64,000 bases of DNA, from NCBI RefSeq assembly GCF_001941845.1, contig NZ_CP018870.1, positions 1,767,001 through 1,831,000 on the forward strand, given 5' to 3'. Source of the DNA: Streptomyces sp. TN58. Lineage in GTDB: Bacteria > Actinomycetota > Actinomycetes > Streptomycetales > Streptomycetaceae. Under the pieces are notes generated by a model, which ran no database searches, had not been told where the DNA came from, and was given only the letters and a program-made list of their open reading frames with translations. Below are positions 54,066 through 64,000 of the stretch, one piece after another. Positions within the stretch are counted from its first letter, which is position 1, and each line of letters opens with the position of its first letter. The position numbers and the translations under genes were made by a program.

Positions 54066-55081
54066 AGATCGACCTCACGGAGACCAACTCCAGCAAGATC
54101 AATGCCGCGATGGTGCAGGCACGCCGGGACATCGGCACGCCGGCCGTCGGCATGGTCCTCACGCTGGTGATCGTGACCGACGAGGAGAACGCGTACGACG
54201 CGCTCAAGTCGGCGAACGACGCGTCCCACGAACACCCCTCGCGGATCGTCGTCGTCATCAAGCGGGCCAGCCGCTCGCCCCGCAGCCGCCGTGACGCCCG
54301 GCTCGACGCGGAAGTCCGCGTCGGGGCGGACGCGGGCAGCGGCGAGACGGTCGTGCTGCGCCTTCACGGCGAACTGGTCGACCACGCCCAGTCGGTGGTT
54401 CTCCCGCTGCTCCTTCCGGATGCGCCTGTGGTCGTCTGGTGGCCGGACGGTGCTCCCACGGACCTGGCGGGCGATCCGCTGGGTGCGCTCGGGCAGCGCC
54501 GCATCACGGACACGTACTCCTGCGAGGACCCGGTCGGGACGCTCGGCTCCCGGGCCGGGGCGTACGCCCCCGGGGACACGGACCTGTCGTGGACCCGGAT
54601 CACGCCGTGGCGCTCCATGCTGGCGGCGGCGCTGGACCAGCAGGCGGTGACGGTCGTCTCGGCGACCGTGGAGGGCGAGGGCGACAACCCGAGCTGTGAA
54701 CTGCTGGCCATGTGGCTGGCGGACCGGCTCCAGGTCCCCGTCCGCCGCACGCTGTCGGCGGGGCCTGGCCTGACCGCCGTACGTCTGGCGACGAAGGACG
54801 GCGACATCGTCCTGAACCGCGCGGACGGCGGGCTCGCCACGCTGTGCATGCCGGGCCAGCCCGACCGGAACGTGGCGCTCAAGCGCCGCGACACGGCCGA
54901 GCTCCTGGCGGAGGAGCTGCGCCGGCTGGACCCGGACAACACGTACGCGGCCTCCCTGAAGTACGGGGTGTCCCATCTGGCGGCGGCGACGCCGGAGCCG
55001 GAGGCTCCCGCCGAGGCCGAGTCCGCGAAGCCGGCGGCCAAGCCGGCCGCCAAGCCGGCGAAGAAGGCCCCGGCCAAGTAG
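54062..55081 (+). CDS. opcA: Glucose-6-phosphate dehydrogenase assembly protein OpcA
   Basis: 339 residues. OpcA is needed for active G6PDH assembly in actinobacteria and cyanobacteria. Family blocks include VLTLVIVTDEENAYDAL, LPLLLPDAPVVVWWPDGAP, SWTRITPWRSMLAAALDQ and LADRLQVPVRRTLS. The C-terminus carries a Lys/Pro/Ala repeat tail (KPAAKPAAKPAKKAPAK), probably disordered. The start overlaps the zwf stop (ATGA). Confidence 0.94.
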   Translation: MKIDLTETNSSKINAAMVQARRDIGTPAVGMVLTLVIVTDEENAYDALKSANDASHEHPSRIVVVIKRASRSPRSRRDARLDAEVRVGADAGSGETVVLRLHGELVDHAQSVVLPLLLPDAPVVVWWPDGAPTDLAGDPLGALGQRRITDTYSCEDPVGTLGSRAGAYAPGDTDLSWTRITPWRSMLAAALDQQAVTVVSATVEGEGDNPSCELLAMWLADRLQVPVRRTLSAGPGLTAVRLATKDGDIVLNRADGGLATLCMPGQPDRNVALKRRDTAELLAEELRRLDPDNTYAASLKYGVSHLAAATPEPEAPAEAESAKPAAKPAAKPAKKAPAK

Positions 55082-55119
55082 TCCGGCCCGCTGCGCGGAG
55101 CCCTTCCCCACCCCGGAAA

Positions 55120-55215
55120 ATCCAGCCTCGCCGGCGTTTGAGGCGCGTGGTCTGGGGCGGAGCCCCAGGAAACGGTGAAGGGGCGGGGCGGGGAGCGGCT
55201 CCGCGCAGCGGCACC
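55120..55215 (+). repeat. 96-bp dispersed intergenic repeat, copy B
   Basis: 84 of 96 positions match 3989-4084. The hairpin here is CTGGGGC-GGA-GCCCCAG; the T-A pair replaces C-G of copy A. It lies between opcA and pgl, so it is probably transcribed within the operon. Confidence 0.85.
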
Positions 55216-55250
55216 ACACCACCCCAGGACCACCACGAAGGCGGCAGCAC

Positions 55251-56036
55251 ATGGGTATGACGACTCCTCAGGTCGTCGTCCACCGGGACAAGGAACTGAT
55301 GGCCCAGGCCACCGCGGCCCGGCTCATCACGAAGATCGTGGACGCTCAGACGGCCCGCGGCACCGCGTCCGTGGTCCTCACCGGCGGACGCAACGGCAAC
55401 GGACTCCTCGCCGCACTGGCCACCGCCCCTGCCCGCGACGCGATCGACTGGCAGCGGCTCGACCTGTGGTGGGGCGACGAGCGGTACGTGCCCGCCGACG
55501 ACCCCGAGCGCAACCACACCCAGGCCCGCCAGGCCCTCCTGGACTCCGTCCCGGTCGACCCCGCGCGCGTGCACGCCATGCCCGCCTCGGACGGCCCGTA
55601 CGGCGCCGACGTGGACGCGGCGGCCGCCGCGTACGCGGCGGAGCTGGCGAAGGCGGCCGGTCCGGAGGACCACGGCCCGGTGCCCACCTTCGACGTGCTG
55701 ATGCTGGGCGTCGGCCCGGACACGCACGTGGCCTCGCTGTTCCCCGAGCACCCGGCGGCCCGGGAGACCGACCGCACGGTGGTCGGCGTGCACGGCGCGC
55801 CCAAGCCCCCGCCCACCCGGGTCTCGCTGACCCTCCCGGCCATCCGGGCGGCCCGCGAGGTCTGGCTGCTGGCGGCCGGCGAGGACAAGGCCGGGGCGGT
55901 ATCCATCGCCCTCGGCGGGGCGGGCGGGGTGCAGGCGCCGGCCGCGCAGGCGTACGGGCGCTCACGCACCCTGTGGCTCCTGGACCGTGCGGCGGCGGCG
56001 AAACTGCCGTCCGGGATGTATCCCCCGGCCTCCTGA
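55251..56036 (+). CDS. pgl: 6-Phosphogluconolactonase
   Basis: 261 residues of the SOL/DevB family: VVLTGGRNGNGLLAAL (phosphate-binding loop), WWGDERYVPADDPERN, and LMLGVGPDTHVASLFPEHP. It hydrolyses the product of Zwf. MGMTTPQ has an alternative start at the second Met (55257). GAAGG precedes it. It follows opcA after 169 bp that contain the repeat, and converges on pgi. Confidence 0.94.
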   Translation: MGMTTPQVVVHRDKELMAQATAARLITKIVDAQTARGTASVVLTGGRNGNGLLAALATAPARDAIDWQRLDLWWGDERYVPADDPERNHTQARQALLDSVPVDPARVHAMPASDGPYGADVDAAAAAYAAELAKAAGPEDHGPVPTFDVLMLGVGPDTHVASLFPEHPAARETDRTVVGVHGAPKPPPTRVSLTLPAIRAAREVWLLAAGEDKAGAVSIALGGAGGVQAPAAQAYGRSRTLWLLDRAAAAKLPSGMYPPAS

Positions 56037-56072
56037 CGGTCCGCCCGTACTGGGCGGAAGACGGAAGAACAC

Positions 56073-56114
56073 CGCGACGGGCCCGCCCTTCTCCATGAGG
56101 GCGGGCCCGTCGCG
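56073..56114. terminator. Bidirectional terminator between pgl and pgi
   Basis: Perfect 17-bp stem (CGCGACGGGCCCGCCCT, 56073-56089, with 56098-56114) and an 8-nt loop between convergent stop codons. Confidence 0.88.
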
Positions 56115-56120
56115 CAGGTG

Positions 56121-57785
56121 TCAGGCGCGTCCGCGCAGCTTGCGGTAGGTGGTCACCAGCGACTGCGTCGAGGCGTCCAGGCCGGGCACGTCCACGCCTT
56201 CGGTCAGGGCGGGCTCGACGCGCTTGGCGAGGACCTTGCCGAGCTCGACGCCCCACTGGTCGAAGGAGTCGATGTTCCACACGGCGCCCTGTACGAACAC
56301 CTTGTGCTCGTACAGGGCGATGAGCTGGCCGAGCACCCCGGGGGTGAGCTCGGTGGCCAGGATGGTGGTCGTGGGGTGGTTGCCGTGGAAGGTCTTGTGC
56401 GGGACCAGCGACTCCGGCGCCCCTTCCGCGCGGACCTCGTCGGCCGTCTTGCCGAAGGCCAGGGCCTGGGTCTGCGCGAAGAAGTTGGCCATCAGCAGGT
56501 CGTGCTGGGCCGCCGGGGCCGCTTCCAGCTCGGCGACCGGGTTCGCGAAGCCGATGAAGTCCGCCGGGATCACCTTCGTCCCCTGGTGGATGAGCTGGTA
56601 GTAGGCGTGCTGGCCGTTGGTGCCGGGCGTGCCCCAGACCACGGGGCCCGTCTGCCACTGGACCGGATCGCCGTCGCGGTCCACGGACTTGCCGTTGGAC
56701 TCCATGTCCAGCTGCTGCAGGTACGCCGTGAAACGCGAGAGGTAGTGGCTGTACGGGAGCACCGCGTGCGACTGCGCGTCGAAGAAGGCGCCGTACCAGA
56801 TCCCCAACAGGCCCATCAGGAGCGGGGCGTTCTCCTCGGCGGGCGCGGTGCGGAAGTGCTGGTCCATCAGGTGGAAGCCGGCGAGCAGGTCGCGGAAGGC
56901 GCCCGGGCCGATCGCGATCATCAGGGAGAGCCCGATGGCCGAGTCGAAGGAGTAGCGCCCGCCGACCCAGTCCCAGAACTCGAACATGTTGGCCGGGTCG
57001 ATGCCGAACTCGGTGACCTTCTCCGCGTTGGTCGACAGCGCCACGAAGTGCCGCGCCACGGCGGCCTGGTCGCCGCCCAGACCCGCGAGCAGCCAGCCGC
57101 GCGCCGACGTGGCGTTGGTGATGGTCTCGATGGTGGTGAAGGTCTTGGAGGCGATGATGAACAGCGTCTCGGCCGGGTCCAGGTCGCGCACGGCCTCGTG
57201 CAGGTCCGCGCCGTCGACGTTGGAGACGAAGCGGACGGTCAGGCCGCGGTCGGTGAAGGCGCGCAGGGCCTCGTAGGCCATGGCGGGGCCCAGGTCGGAG
57301 CCGCCGATGCCGATGTTGACGACGTTCCTGATGCGCTGCCCGGTGAAGCCGGTCCACTTCCCGGACCTGATCTGCTCGGAGAAGGCCGCCATCTTGTCGA
57401 GGACCGCGTGCACGCCGGGGACGACGTCCTCGCCGTCCACCTCGACCACGGTGTCGGCCGGTGCGCGCAGCGCGGTGTGCAGCACCGCCCGGTCCTCGGT
57501 CGTGTTGATCTTCTCGCCGCGGAACATGGCCTCGCGCAGCTCGGCCACGCCCGTGGCCGCCGCCAGTTCGCGCAGCAGCTCCAGCGTCTCGTCGGTGACG
57601 AGGTGCTTGGAGTAGTCGATGTGCAGGTCGCCGACCTGCAGGGTGTATCCGGCGCCGCGGCCGGGGTTCTCCTCGAACAGCTGCCGCAGGTGCGTGTGCC
57701 CGAACTCCTCCCGGTGCTTGCCGAGTGCCAGCCACTCCGGCATGCGGTTGAGCTTCGCCCTGCTCTCTGCGTTCATCTCGGACAT
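56121..57785 (-). CDS. pgi: Glucose-6-phosphate isomerase
   Basis: 554 residues. Family signatures: [29 protein letters not shown] (SKTFTT), [20 protein letters not shown] and the C-terminal [19 protein letters not shown]. It links glycolysis to the pentose phosphate genes across the shared terminator. The ATG at 57785 has GGAAGA upstream; an ATG three codons later is an alternative. Confidence 0.95.
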   Translation of the reverse strand: MSEMNAESRAKLNRMPEWLALGKHREEFGHTHLRQLFEENPGRGAGYTLQVGDLHIDYSKHLVTDETLELLRELAAATGVAELREAMFRGEKINTTEDRAVLHTALRAPADTVVEVDGEDVVPGVHAVLDKMAAFSEQIRSGKWTGFTGQRIRNVVNIGIGGSDLGPAMAYEALRAFTDRGLTVRFVSNVDGADLHEAVRDLDPAETLFIIASKTFTTIETITNATSARGWLLAGLGGDQAAVARHFVALSTNAEKVTEFGIDPANMFEFWDWVGGRYSFDSAIGLSLMIAIGPGAFRDLLAGFHLMDQHFRTAPAEENAPLLMGLLGIWYGAFFDAQSHAVLPYSHYLSRFTAYLQQLDMESNGKSVDRDGDPVQWQTGPVVWGTPGTNGQHAYYQLIHQGTKVIPADFIGFANPVAELEAAPAAQHDLLMANFFAQTQALAFGKTADEVRAEGAPESLVPHKTFHGNHPTTTILATELTPGVLGQLIALYEHKVFVQGAVWNIDSFDQWGVELGKVLAKRVEPALTEGVDVPGLDASTQSLVTTYRKLRGRA

Positions 57786-57861
57786 CAACCCGTTTCTTCC
57801 GTCCTGTCGTGCCCCGCCGCCCTCCAACTTAAGGGATCACAAGCGGCGCAACGCACACAAA

Positions 57862-57904
57862 GAGGCCCGGCCCCGCAGGAGAGATTCCTGCGGGGCCGGG
57901 CCTC
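57862..57904 (-). terminator. Terminator downstream of the RbpA paralogue
   Basis: Perfect 19-bp stem (57862-57880 with 57886-57904) and a 5-nt loop, 23 bp after the minus-strand stop codon at 57927, and upstream of pgi. Confidence 0.88.
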
Positions 57905-57926
57905 ACGTCACATTCGCCGGGCGGGG

Positions 57927-58262
57927 TCAGATCTCGCCCCGGAGCTTGGCGAGCGCCTCGGCGAGGATCGCCTCGCCGTCGGCGTCGGAGCGCCGCTCCC
58001 GTACGTACGCCAGGTGCGTCTTGTACGGTTCGGTGCGCGGCGGCGCGGGCGGGTTGTCCCGGTCCTGGCCGGCCGGGAACCCGCAGCGCGGGCAGTCCCA
58101 GGTGTCCGGCACCTGCGCGTCGCTGGCGAAGCTCGGCTGCGTCTCGTGCCCGTTCGAGCACCAGAAGGAGATGCGCAGGCGGGGTGCGGACTCGCCGCGC
58201 TCCGCCTCACCCATCGGCCCCGCTCCGACCCGGCTACCACGGATCGCGTTGCCACTTGCCAC
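57927..58262 (-). CDS. RbpA-family RNA polymerase-binding protein (paralogue)
   Basis: 111 residues. A zinc-ribbon-like core with C-x3-H (CSNGH) and C-x2-C (CPRC) and a C-terminal sigma-interacting helix (EPYKTHLAYVRERRSDADGEAILAEALAKL) match RbpA, which binds RNA polymerase and principal sigma factors. Compared with remembered RbpA of S. coelicolor and M. tuberculosis, the core differs (THLAYVRERR in place of THWDMLMERR) and the protein is shorter, so I consider it a paralogue of the RbpB kind. The GTG (58262) has GGGAG 7-8 bp upstream. Confidence 0.85.
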   Translation of the reverse strand: MASGNAIRGSRVGAGPMGEAERGESAPRLRISFWCSNGHETQPSFASDAQVPDTWDCPRCGFPAGQDRDNPPAPPRTEPYKTHLAYVRERRSDADGEAILAEALAKLRGEI

Positions 58263-58442
58263 GGTCGTAACTCCCTGCGTGATGGTGCCGCGGAGTGTGA
58301 GTGGATGTCCGCCGCGGAGCGCCCAAGTCTACGTAAGGCCCAACGCGCGTCCAGCGAGCGGAGTTACTGATTCCACGTCGTGAACGCCAGCCTCATGATA
58401 GGCCGGACGACGCCGACCGGACTGCCGGAATGGCGAGAACGG

Positions 58443-58679
58443 TCAGCTGGTCGACTTCACCACGAGGCCGAGCGCGACGATGCACGCGAACCAGAGCAGG
58501 CCCACCACGACGGTGATGCGGTCCAGGTTCCGCTCCGCGACGGAGGAGCCGCCGACCGACGACTGCATGCCGCCGCCGAACATGTCGGAGAGGCCGCCGC
58601 CCTTGCCCTTGTGCATCAGCACGAGCAGCATCAGCAGGGCGCTGAAGACGATCAGGGCGATCGAGAACCCCATAATCAC
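58443..58679 (-). CDS. secG: Preprotein translocase subunit SecG
   Basis: 78 residues with two membrane segments (FSIALIVFSALLMLLVLM and VVVGLLWFACIVALGLVV) around the conserved cytosolic loop HKGKGGGLSDMFGGGMQSSVGGS. It stimulates the SecYEG channel. The GTG at 58679 is two codons before an ATG; AGGA precedes it. It lies 124 bp after tpiA, past a hairpin. Confidence 0.95.
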   Translation of the reverse strand: MIMGFSIALIVFSALLMLLVLMHKGKGGGLSDMFGGGMQSSVGGSSVAERNLDRITVVVGLLWFACIVALGLVVKSTS

Positions 58680-58732
58680 GGCTGATTCCTACTTTCTGGC
58701 TTTTTCAGGCTTTCCGGCTTTGCGGGACGTGC

Positions 58733-58772
58733 GCGGGGGCCATCGGCTGGTGGTGCAGCCTCTGGCCCCCGC
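58733..58772 (-). terminator. Hairpin between tpiA and secG
   Basis: 10-bp perfect stem GCGGGGGCCA/TGGCCCCCGC with a 20-nt loop, 31 bp after the tpiA stop. May attenuate read-through into secG. Confidence 0.6.
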
Positions 58773-58803
58773 AAGGGTACGACGGATCGGCCCTACCGCA
58801 TAC

Positions 58804-59580
58804 TCACTGGTCGCGGAAGCGGACGATCTTGACGAACTCGTCCGCGTCGAGCGCCGCGCCGCCGATCAGGGCGCCGTCGACGTCGGGCTGCGCCATGATC
58901 GCCGCGATGTTCCCGGACTTCACCGAGCCGCCGTACTGGATGCGGACCTTGTCGGCCAGCTCCTGCGAGTACAGCTCCGCGAGGCGGCGGCGGATCGCCC
59001 CGCAGACCTCCTGGGCGTCCTCGGGGGTGGCGACCTCGCCGGTGCCGATGGCCCAGACGGGCTCGTAGGCGATCACGATGGACTCGGCCTGCTCGGCCGG
59101 GATGTCCTTCAGGCCGCCGTCGACCTGGGCCAGGGTGTGGGCGACCTGGTTGCCGGCCTTGCGGACGTCCAGGCCCTCGCCGACGCACAGGATCGGGGTG
59201 AGGCCGTGCCGGTAGGCGGCCTTGACCTTGGCGTTGCAGACCTCGTCGCTCTCGCCGTGGTACTGGCGGCGCTCGCTGTGGCCGACGGCCACGAACGTGC
59301 ACTTCAGCTTGGCGAGCATGGAGCCGGAGATCTCGCCGGTGTAGGCGCCCGAGTCGTGCGCGGAGACGTCCTGGGCGCCGTACTTGATCTTCAGCTTGTC
59401 GCCTTCGACCAGCGTGTGGACGGAGCGCAGGTCGACGAAGGGCGGCAGGACCGCGACCTCGACGGCGTCGTAGTCCTTGTCGGCGAGCGCGAAGGCGAGC
59501 TTCTGGACGTGGGCGATGGCCTCAAGGTGGTTGAGGTTCATCTTCCAGTTGCCCGCCATGAGCGGGGTGCGGGTGGTCAT
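58804..59580 (-). CDS. tpiA: Triosephosphate isomerase
   Basis: 258 residues. GNWKMNL with the catalytic Lys (13), the electrophilic H101 in AVGHSERR, the base E173 in [11 protein letters not shown], and YGGSVKSGN near the phosphate loop are intact. It interconverts dihydroxyacetone phosphate and glyceraldehyde 3-phosphate. It lies 5 bp after the pgk stop, forming gap-pgk-tpiA. Confidence 0.97.
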   Translation of the reverse strand: MTTRTPLMAGNWKMNLNHLEAIAHVQKLAFALADKDYDAVEVAVLPPFVDLRSVHTLVEGDKLKIKYGAQDVSAHDSGAYTGEISGSMLAKLKCTFVAVGHSERRQYHGESDEVCNAKVKAAYRHGLTPILCVGEGLDVRKAGNQVAHTLAQVDGGLKDIPAEQAESIVIAYEPVWAIGTGEVATPEDAQEVCGAIRRRLAELYSQELADKVRIQYGGSVKSGNIAAIMAQPDVDGALIGGAALDADEFVKIVRFRDQ

Positions 59581-59585
59581 GCGGT

Positions 59586-60797
59586 TCAGCCCTCCAGGGC
59601 GGCGAGGCCGGGGAGCGTCTTGCCCTCAAGGTATTCGAGGGAGGCGCCACCGCCGGTGGAAATGTGGCCGAAAGCGTTCTCGTCGAAGCCGAGCGTGCGG
59701 ACCGCGGCGGCGCTGTCGCCACCGCCGACCACGGTGAAGGCGTCGCTGTCGACGAGAGCCTGCGCGATCGCGCGGGTGCCGCCGGCGTAGTCGGGGTGCT
59801 CGAAGACGCCAAGCGGGCCGTTCCAGAAAACGGTCTCCGCGTCGGCGATCTTCGAGGCGTACAGCTCGCGGGTCTTCGGACCGATGTCCAGACCCTCCTT
59901 GTCGGCGGGGATCTTGTCCGCGTCGACGGTGGTGTACTCGGCCGGGGCCTTGGTCTTCAGGTCGGGGAAGTCCGACGCGGCCAGGATGTCGACCGGCAGG
60001 ACGAGCTCGACGCCGGTGGACTCGGCCCGGGCCATGTACTCCTTGACCTTGTCGACCTGGTCCTTCTGGAGCAGTGAGATGCCGACCTCGTGGCCCTTGG
60101 CGTAGAGGAAGGTGTAGGCCATGCCTCCGCCGATGAGGATGCGGTCGGCCTTGCCGAGGAGTTCGTCGATGACGGCGAGCTTGTCGGAGACCTTGGCGCC
60201 GCCGAGGACGACGACGTAGGGGCGCTTGACCTCGTCCGTCAGCTTCTTCAGGACGCCGACCTCGGTGGCGATGAGCTGGCCGGCCGCGTGCGGGAGCCGC
60301 GCGGGCAGGTCGAAGACCGAGGCGTGCTTGCGGTGGACCGCGCCGAAGCCGTCGCCGACGTAGATGTCCGCGAGCCCCGCGAGCTGGTCGGCGAAGGCGG
60401 CGCGCTCGGCGTCGTCCTTCGAGGTCTCGCCGGCGTTGAAGCGGAGGTTCTCGATGACGGCCACCTGGCCGTCGGTGAGGGCGGCGACGGTCTCCTTGGC
60501 GGAGGAGCCCACCGTGTCGGTGGCGAACGCGACGTCCGCGCCGAGCAGTTCACCGAGGCGCACGGCGGCCGGGGCGAGCGAGAAGGCCGCCTCCGGGGCG
60601 CCCTTGGGGCGGCCGAGGTGCGAGGCCACGACGACGCGGGCGCCGGCTTCGGCGAGCTTCGCGATCGTGGGCTGGACGGCGCGGATACGGCCGTCGTCGG
60701 TGATCGTGCCCTCGGCGAGCGGGACGTTGAGGTCCGCGCGGACGAAGACCCGCTTGCCCTTGACGCCTTCGGCGAGCAGTTCGTCGATCGTCTTCAT
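59586..60797 (-). CDS. pgk: Phosphoglycerate kinase
   Basis: 403 residues. N-terminal [11 protein letters not shown], the substrate site SHLGRPKG, and C-terminal GGGDSAAAV are recognised, with the hinge [18 protein letters not shown]. It transfers phosphate from 1,3-bisphosphoglycerate to ADP. The ATG (60797) has GGAGTC upstream. A long stem-loop separates it from gap. Confidence 0.96.
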   Translation of the reverse strand: MKTIDELLAEGVKGKRVFVRADLNVPLAEGTITDDGRIRAVQPTIAKLAEAGARVVVASHLGRPKGAPEAAFSLAPAAVRLGELLGADVAFATDTVGSSAKETVAALTDGQVAVIENLRFNAGETSKDDAERAAFADQLAGLADIYVGDGFGAVHRKHASVFDLPARLPHAAGQLIATEVGVLKKLTDEVKRPYVVVLGGAKVSDKLAVIDELLGKADRILIGGGMAYTFLYAKGHEVGISLLQKDQVDKVKEYMARAESTGVELVLPVDILAASDFPDLKTKAPAEYTTVDADKIPADKEGLDIGPKTRELYASKIADAETVFWNGPLGVFEHPDYAGGTRAIAQALVDSDAFTVVGGGDSAAAVRTLGFDENAFGHISTGGGASLEYLEGKTLPGLAALEG

Positions 60798-60852
60798 GTG
60801 TTTCTGACTCCTTTGGGCGCCCGTGTCGGGGGCGAAGAACGACTGGCAAGCT

Positions 60853-60894
60853 ACAGGGTCCGGACTGCGCATCGTCGCGCGGCCCGGACCCTGT
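60853..60894 (-). terminator. Intercistronic hairpin between gap and pgk
   Basis: 11-bp perfect stem ACAGGGTCCGG/CCGGACCCTGT around a 20-nt loop, 29 bp past the gap stop and 56 bp before the pgk start. It could reduce read-through or protect the gap message. Confidence 0.6.
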
Positions 60895-60923
60895 GCTTCA
60901 CATCGTGGTGTCAGCCCTGGAAC

Positions 60924-62129
<1,206 letters not shown>

Positions 62130-62161
62130 TCACCGTGGGTGAGCGTCAGGAGTGGCGCTGT

Positions 62162-64000
62162 TCAACGGTTGAGCGTGCGGAGCGCCTTACCGACGAGTAG
62201 GGCTCGGTCCGCCGCCGCGGGCAGGTGTTCCAGGCCGAAGCCCAGAAGTACGGTGTCACGCGTGGTCACCGACGCGTAGGACCGGAAGAGCTCTCCCGTG
62301 CGGGCCCAGTCGCCCGGCACGTCGGGGCTTCCGGCGGGTGCGCCCTGGGCCGTCCAGGCGCCGAGCGAGGTCTCGAACCCCTCGGCCGGCTGCTCTCCGG
62401 CGGCGGTCGACAGCCGTACCTCGTCCGCGAAGACGCCGCGTCCGCCGGTGCCGGGGTCGGTGATGGTGGAGAGCGAGAGTTCGACGGAGCGGCCGGCGTA
62501 GGCGCTCAGGTCGAAGGAGACCTGCTTCCAGCCGCCGGAGGAGCCGGTGAAGGTGTTCCACTGGCCGCTGGTGCCGTGCGGGGTGCAGCCGCCGCCCTCC
62601 AGGGTGAGGTAGCGGCGCAGGAACGGGTGGCCGTTGACGAAGAACCCTGCCGCGCACTCCTCCGGGACGGCCGGGCTGCTCAGCCCGCCGGCCTCCGGCA
62701 GCATGGTCCAGTCGTCGCCGCCGGCGCTGCGGGCCTCCAGTGCGGCGTGGTCGTAGCCGTTCTCCAGGTTCCAGTTGAGGGCGAGCCTGAGCTGCGGCCG
62801 GTCGGCCGCGGTGACGCCGGTGAGGTCGATGGTGCGGACGAGCCGCTTCCAGTCGCTGTCGGCGTGCAGCGCGGAGGCCATCTGGCCGCCGGCGTAGGGC
62901 GCGTACGGGTTCTTGATGCCGGTGTACCCGCCCGCCTGGGCGCTGGTGAACTGCGGGAACTGCGCGGGAGCCAGGGTTTCGGAGGTCACCGTGTAGGAGC
63001 CGGGGGTGTTCAGCGGGTTGCCGGCGGCGTCGCCGAGGCCGCCGTTCGCGCCGTGCAGGGCGCCGGCGCCGGTGAAGCCGGTGGCGCCGGGGGTGCTGGT
63101 GCGGCCGTAGGCGCCGAGCCAGTACTGGCTGAAGTCGTTGGTCAGGGCGGGGCCGACCTGGGCGTTGCCGCCGGCCTGCTCGCCGGCCTCGATCAGCCTG
63201 CCGCCCTCGTTGAGGAAGTCGCGGACCGCCAGCTGGGTGTCCCCGCCGGGCGTCTTGGCGCCGGTGTGGTGGACGGCCGTGGCGAAGTGGGACAGGACCC
63301 CGAGGTGGTGCGGGACGCCCTGGACGGCGACGTCCCAGACCGCGGCGGAGCGGCCGTTGGCGCGCAGCGCGTCGACGTACGTTTGGGCGTGCTGGGCGGC
63401 GGCGCCCTCCTCGGCGATCACCAGGACGTCCGCGCGGGGCCGCTCGGCCACCGTGTAGGTGAAGTGCTCGCTGGAGACCCGCCGGCCGGAGCGGTCGCGG
63501 CCGGTGAACCAGACCTCGACCTCGTCGCCCGGTTTCGTGCCCTCGACCTCGGCGCGGTACTCGTCGAACCAGTTGTTGTCCTCGCCGCCGTAGACGTCGC
63601 CGCCCTTCCAGGCCTTGAGGTCCTCGTCGTGCGTGCGGCCGCCGTTGATCCGGTAGTTGAGCTCCTTGTCCTTCAGCGACTTGCGGGCCGTGACGGCGAC
63701 CTGCTGGTCCTGGCCGCGGGCCGCGTAGGAGGTGGTGAAGGGGTCGAGGGTGAAGTCGGGCGCGCTCAGGCCGACGGGCGACGAGGGCCGGTCGGGGTGC
63801 GCGGCGCTCTCGCCGACGGCGAGGGCGAAGGGGACGTTCTTGGCGAACTCCGCCTGGATGAGCTTCTCGTCGTCGGGGAAGTTGAAGCCGGAGGCGCAGT
63901 CCTCGGGCTTCCACGGGTCGTCCGGGTCGGCGGCCGAGGCGGTCTGGCAGGTGGTCATCTCCGGCGTGAACATCATGATGCCGTTGACGTTGGAGGCGTG
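62162..64000 (-). CDS. Secreted M14-like zinc carboxypeptidase (C-terminal part)
   Basis: C-terminal 612 residues; the 5' end is beyond the window. The region near the edge (HASNVNGIMMFTPE, DDEKLIQAEFAKNVPFALAVGESA) looks like the end of an M14 carboxypeptidase domain; the HxxE and second His motifs must lie outside. The rest is extracellular-type sequence: two Ig-like/beta-rich domains and a jelly-roll (WKQVSFDLSAYAGRSVELSLSTITDPGTGGRGVFADEV). Gene position next to gap resembles the carboxypeptidase gene I recall in S. coelicolor. Confidence 0.75.
   Translation of the reverse strand, partial: HASNVNGIMMFTPEMTTCQTASAADPDDPWKPEDCASGFNFPDDEKLIQAEFAKNVPFALAVGESAAHPDRPSSPVGLSAPDFTLDPFTTSYAARGQDQQVAVTARKSLKDKELNYRINGGRTHDEDLKAWKGGDVYGGEDNNWFDEYRAEVEGTKPGDEVEVWFTGRDRSGRRVSSEHFTYTVAERPRADVLVIAEEGAAAQHAQTYVDALRANGRSAAVWDVAVQGVPHHLGVLSHFATAVHHTGAKTPGGDTQLAVRDFLNEGGRLIEAGEQAGGNAQVGPALTNDFSQYWLGAYGRTSTPGATGFTGAGALHGANGGLGDAAGNPLNTPGSYTVTSETLAPAQFPQFTSAQAGGYTGIKNPYAPYAGGQMASALHADSDWKRLVRTIDLTGVTAADRPQLRLALNWNLENGYDHAALEARSAGGDDWTMLPEAGGLSSPAVPEECAAGFFVNGHPFLRRYLTLEGGGCTPHGTSGQWNTFTGSSGGWKQVSFDLSAYAGRSVELSLSTITDPGTGGRGVFADEVRLSTAAGEQPAEGFETSLGAWTAQGAPAGSPDVPGDWARTGELFRSYASVTTRDTVLLGFGLEHLPAAADRALLVGKALRTLNR

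Overview
The window is very GC-rich actinobacterial chromosome with dense, mostly ATG/GTG-started genes, GTGA/ATGA/TGATG translational couplings and Streptomyces-type gene content: an LAETG sortase substrate, an RbpA paralogue, SufR-suf, OpcA, and a low-affinity phosphate transporter beside a cob locus. From memory, gene order resembles the SCO1845-SCO1948 stretch of Streptomyces coelicolor, with genes missing between blocks. This is core chromosome rather than a mobile island: I see no transposase, integrase, tRNA, rRNA or CRISPR array.

Layout. (1) 1-0.93 kb: 3' end of a PiT-type phosphate transporter and a small membrane protein, closed by a strong terminator. (2) 1.05-10.6 kb: cobalamin locus. 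A B12 riboswitch precedes cobD/cbiB-cobQ, then a cobaltochelatase ChlI/ChlD fusion, cobO and cobB, a convergent ZIP metal transporter, and a CbiG-C/CobC fusion gene. (3) 10.8-17.8 kb: CapA-like protein, LAETG-anchored protein, amidohydrolase, class V aminotransferase-fold enzyme, FrnE-like DsbA protein and a class B penicillin-binding protein. (4) 17.8-25.3 kb: a two-component system with a membrane partner, an IclR regulator divergent from a ketoglutarate-semialdehyde dehydrogenase with a palindrome between them, and a two-domain TerD protein with small neighbours. (5) 25.3-35.4 kb: PhoX-like protein, unknown 510-residue protein, secreted nuclease, dapD, an MFS pump divergent from an HxlR-peroxiredoxin fusion, and an SMR/TetR pair with two tandem perfect palindromes. 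(6) 35.5-42.1 kb: the sufR-B-D-Rieske-C-S-U-T operon for Fe-S cluster assembly, read leftwards, with a CAAC-N6-GTTG site at the sufR start. (7) 42.5-49 kb: ABC exporter, unknown protein, ctaA, an amidohydrolase-like protein, a small unknown and ctaB (heme O/A synthesis). (8) 49.3-61.9 kb: pentose phosphate operon tkt-tal-zwf-opcA-pgl, convergent with pgi, then an RbpA paralogue, secG and the glycolytic run gap-pgk-tpiA. (9) 62.2 kb to the end: the C-terminal part of a secreted zinc carboxypeptidase.

Most noteworthy: the HxlR-peroxiredoxin fusion with its divergent efflux pump and inverted repeat; the twin 20-bp palindromes over the SMR start codon; a 96-bp intergenic repeat in two copies about 51 kb apart with a compensatory base-pair change; the CbiG-C/CobC fusion; and the SufR-type operator on an apparently leaderless sufR. 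Function calls rest on recognised motifs and family memory; no searches were run.
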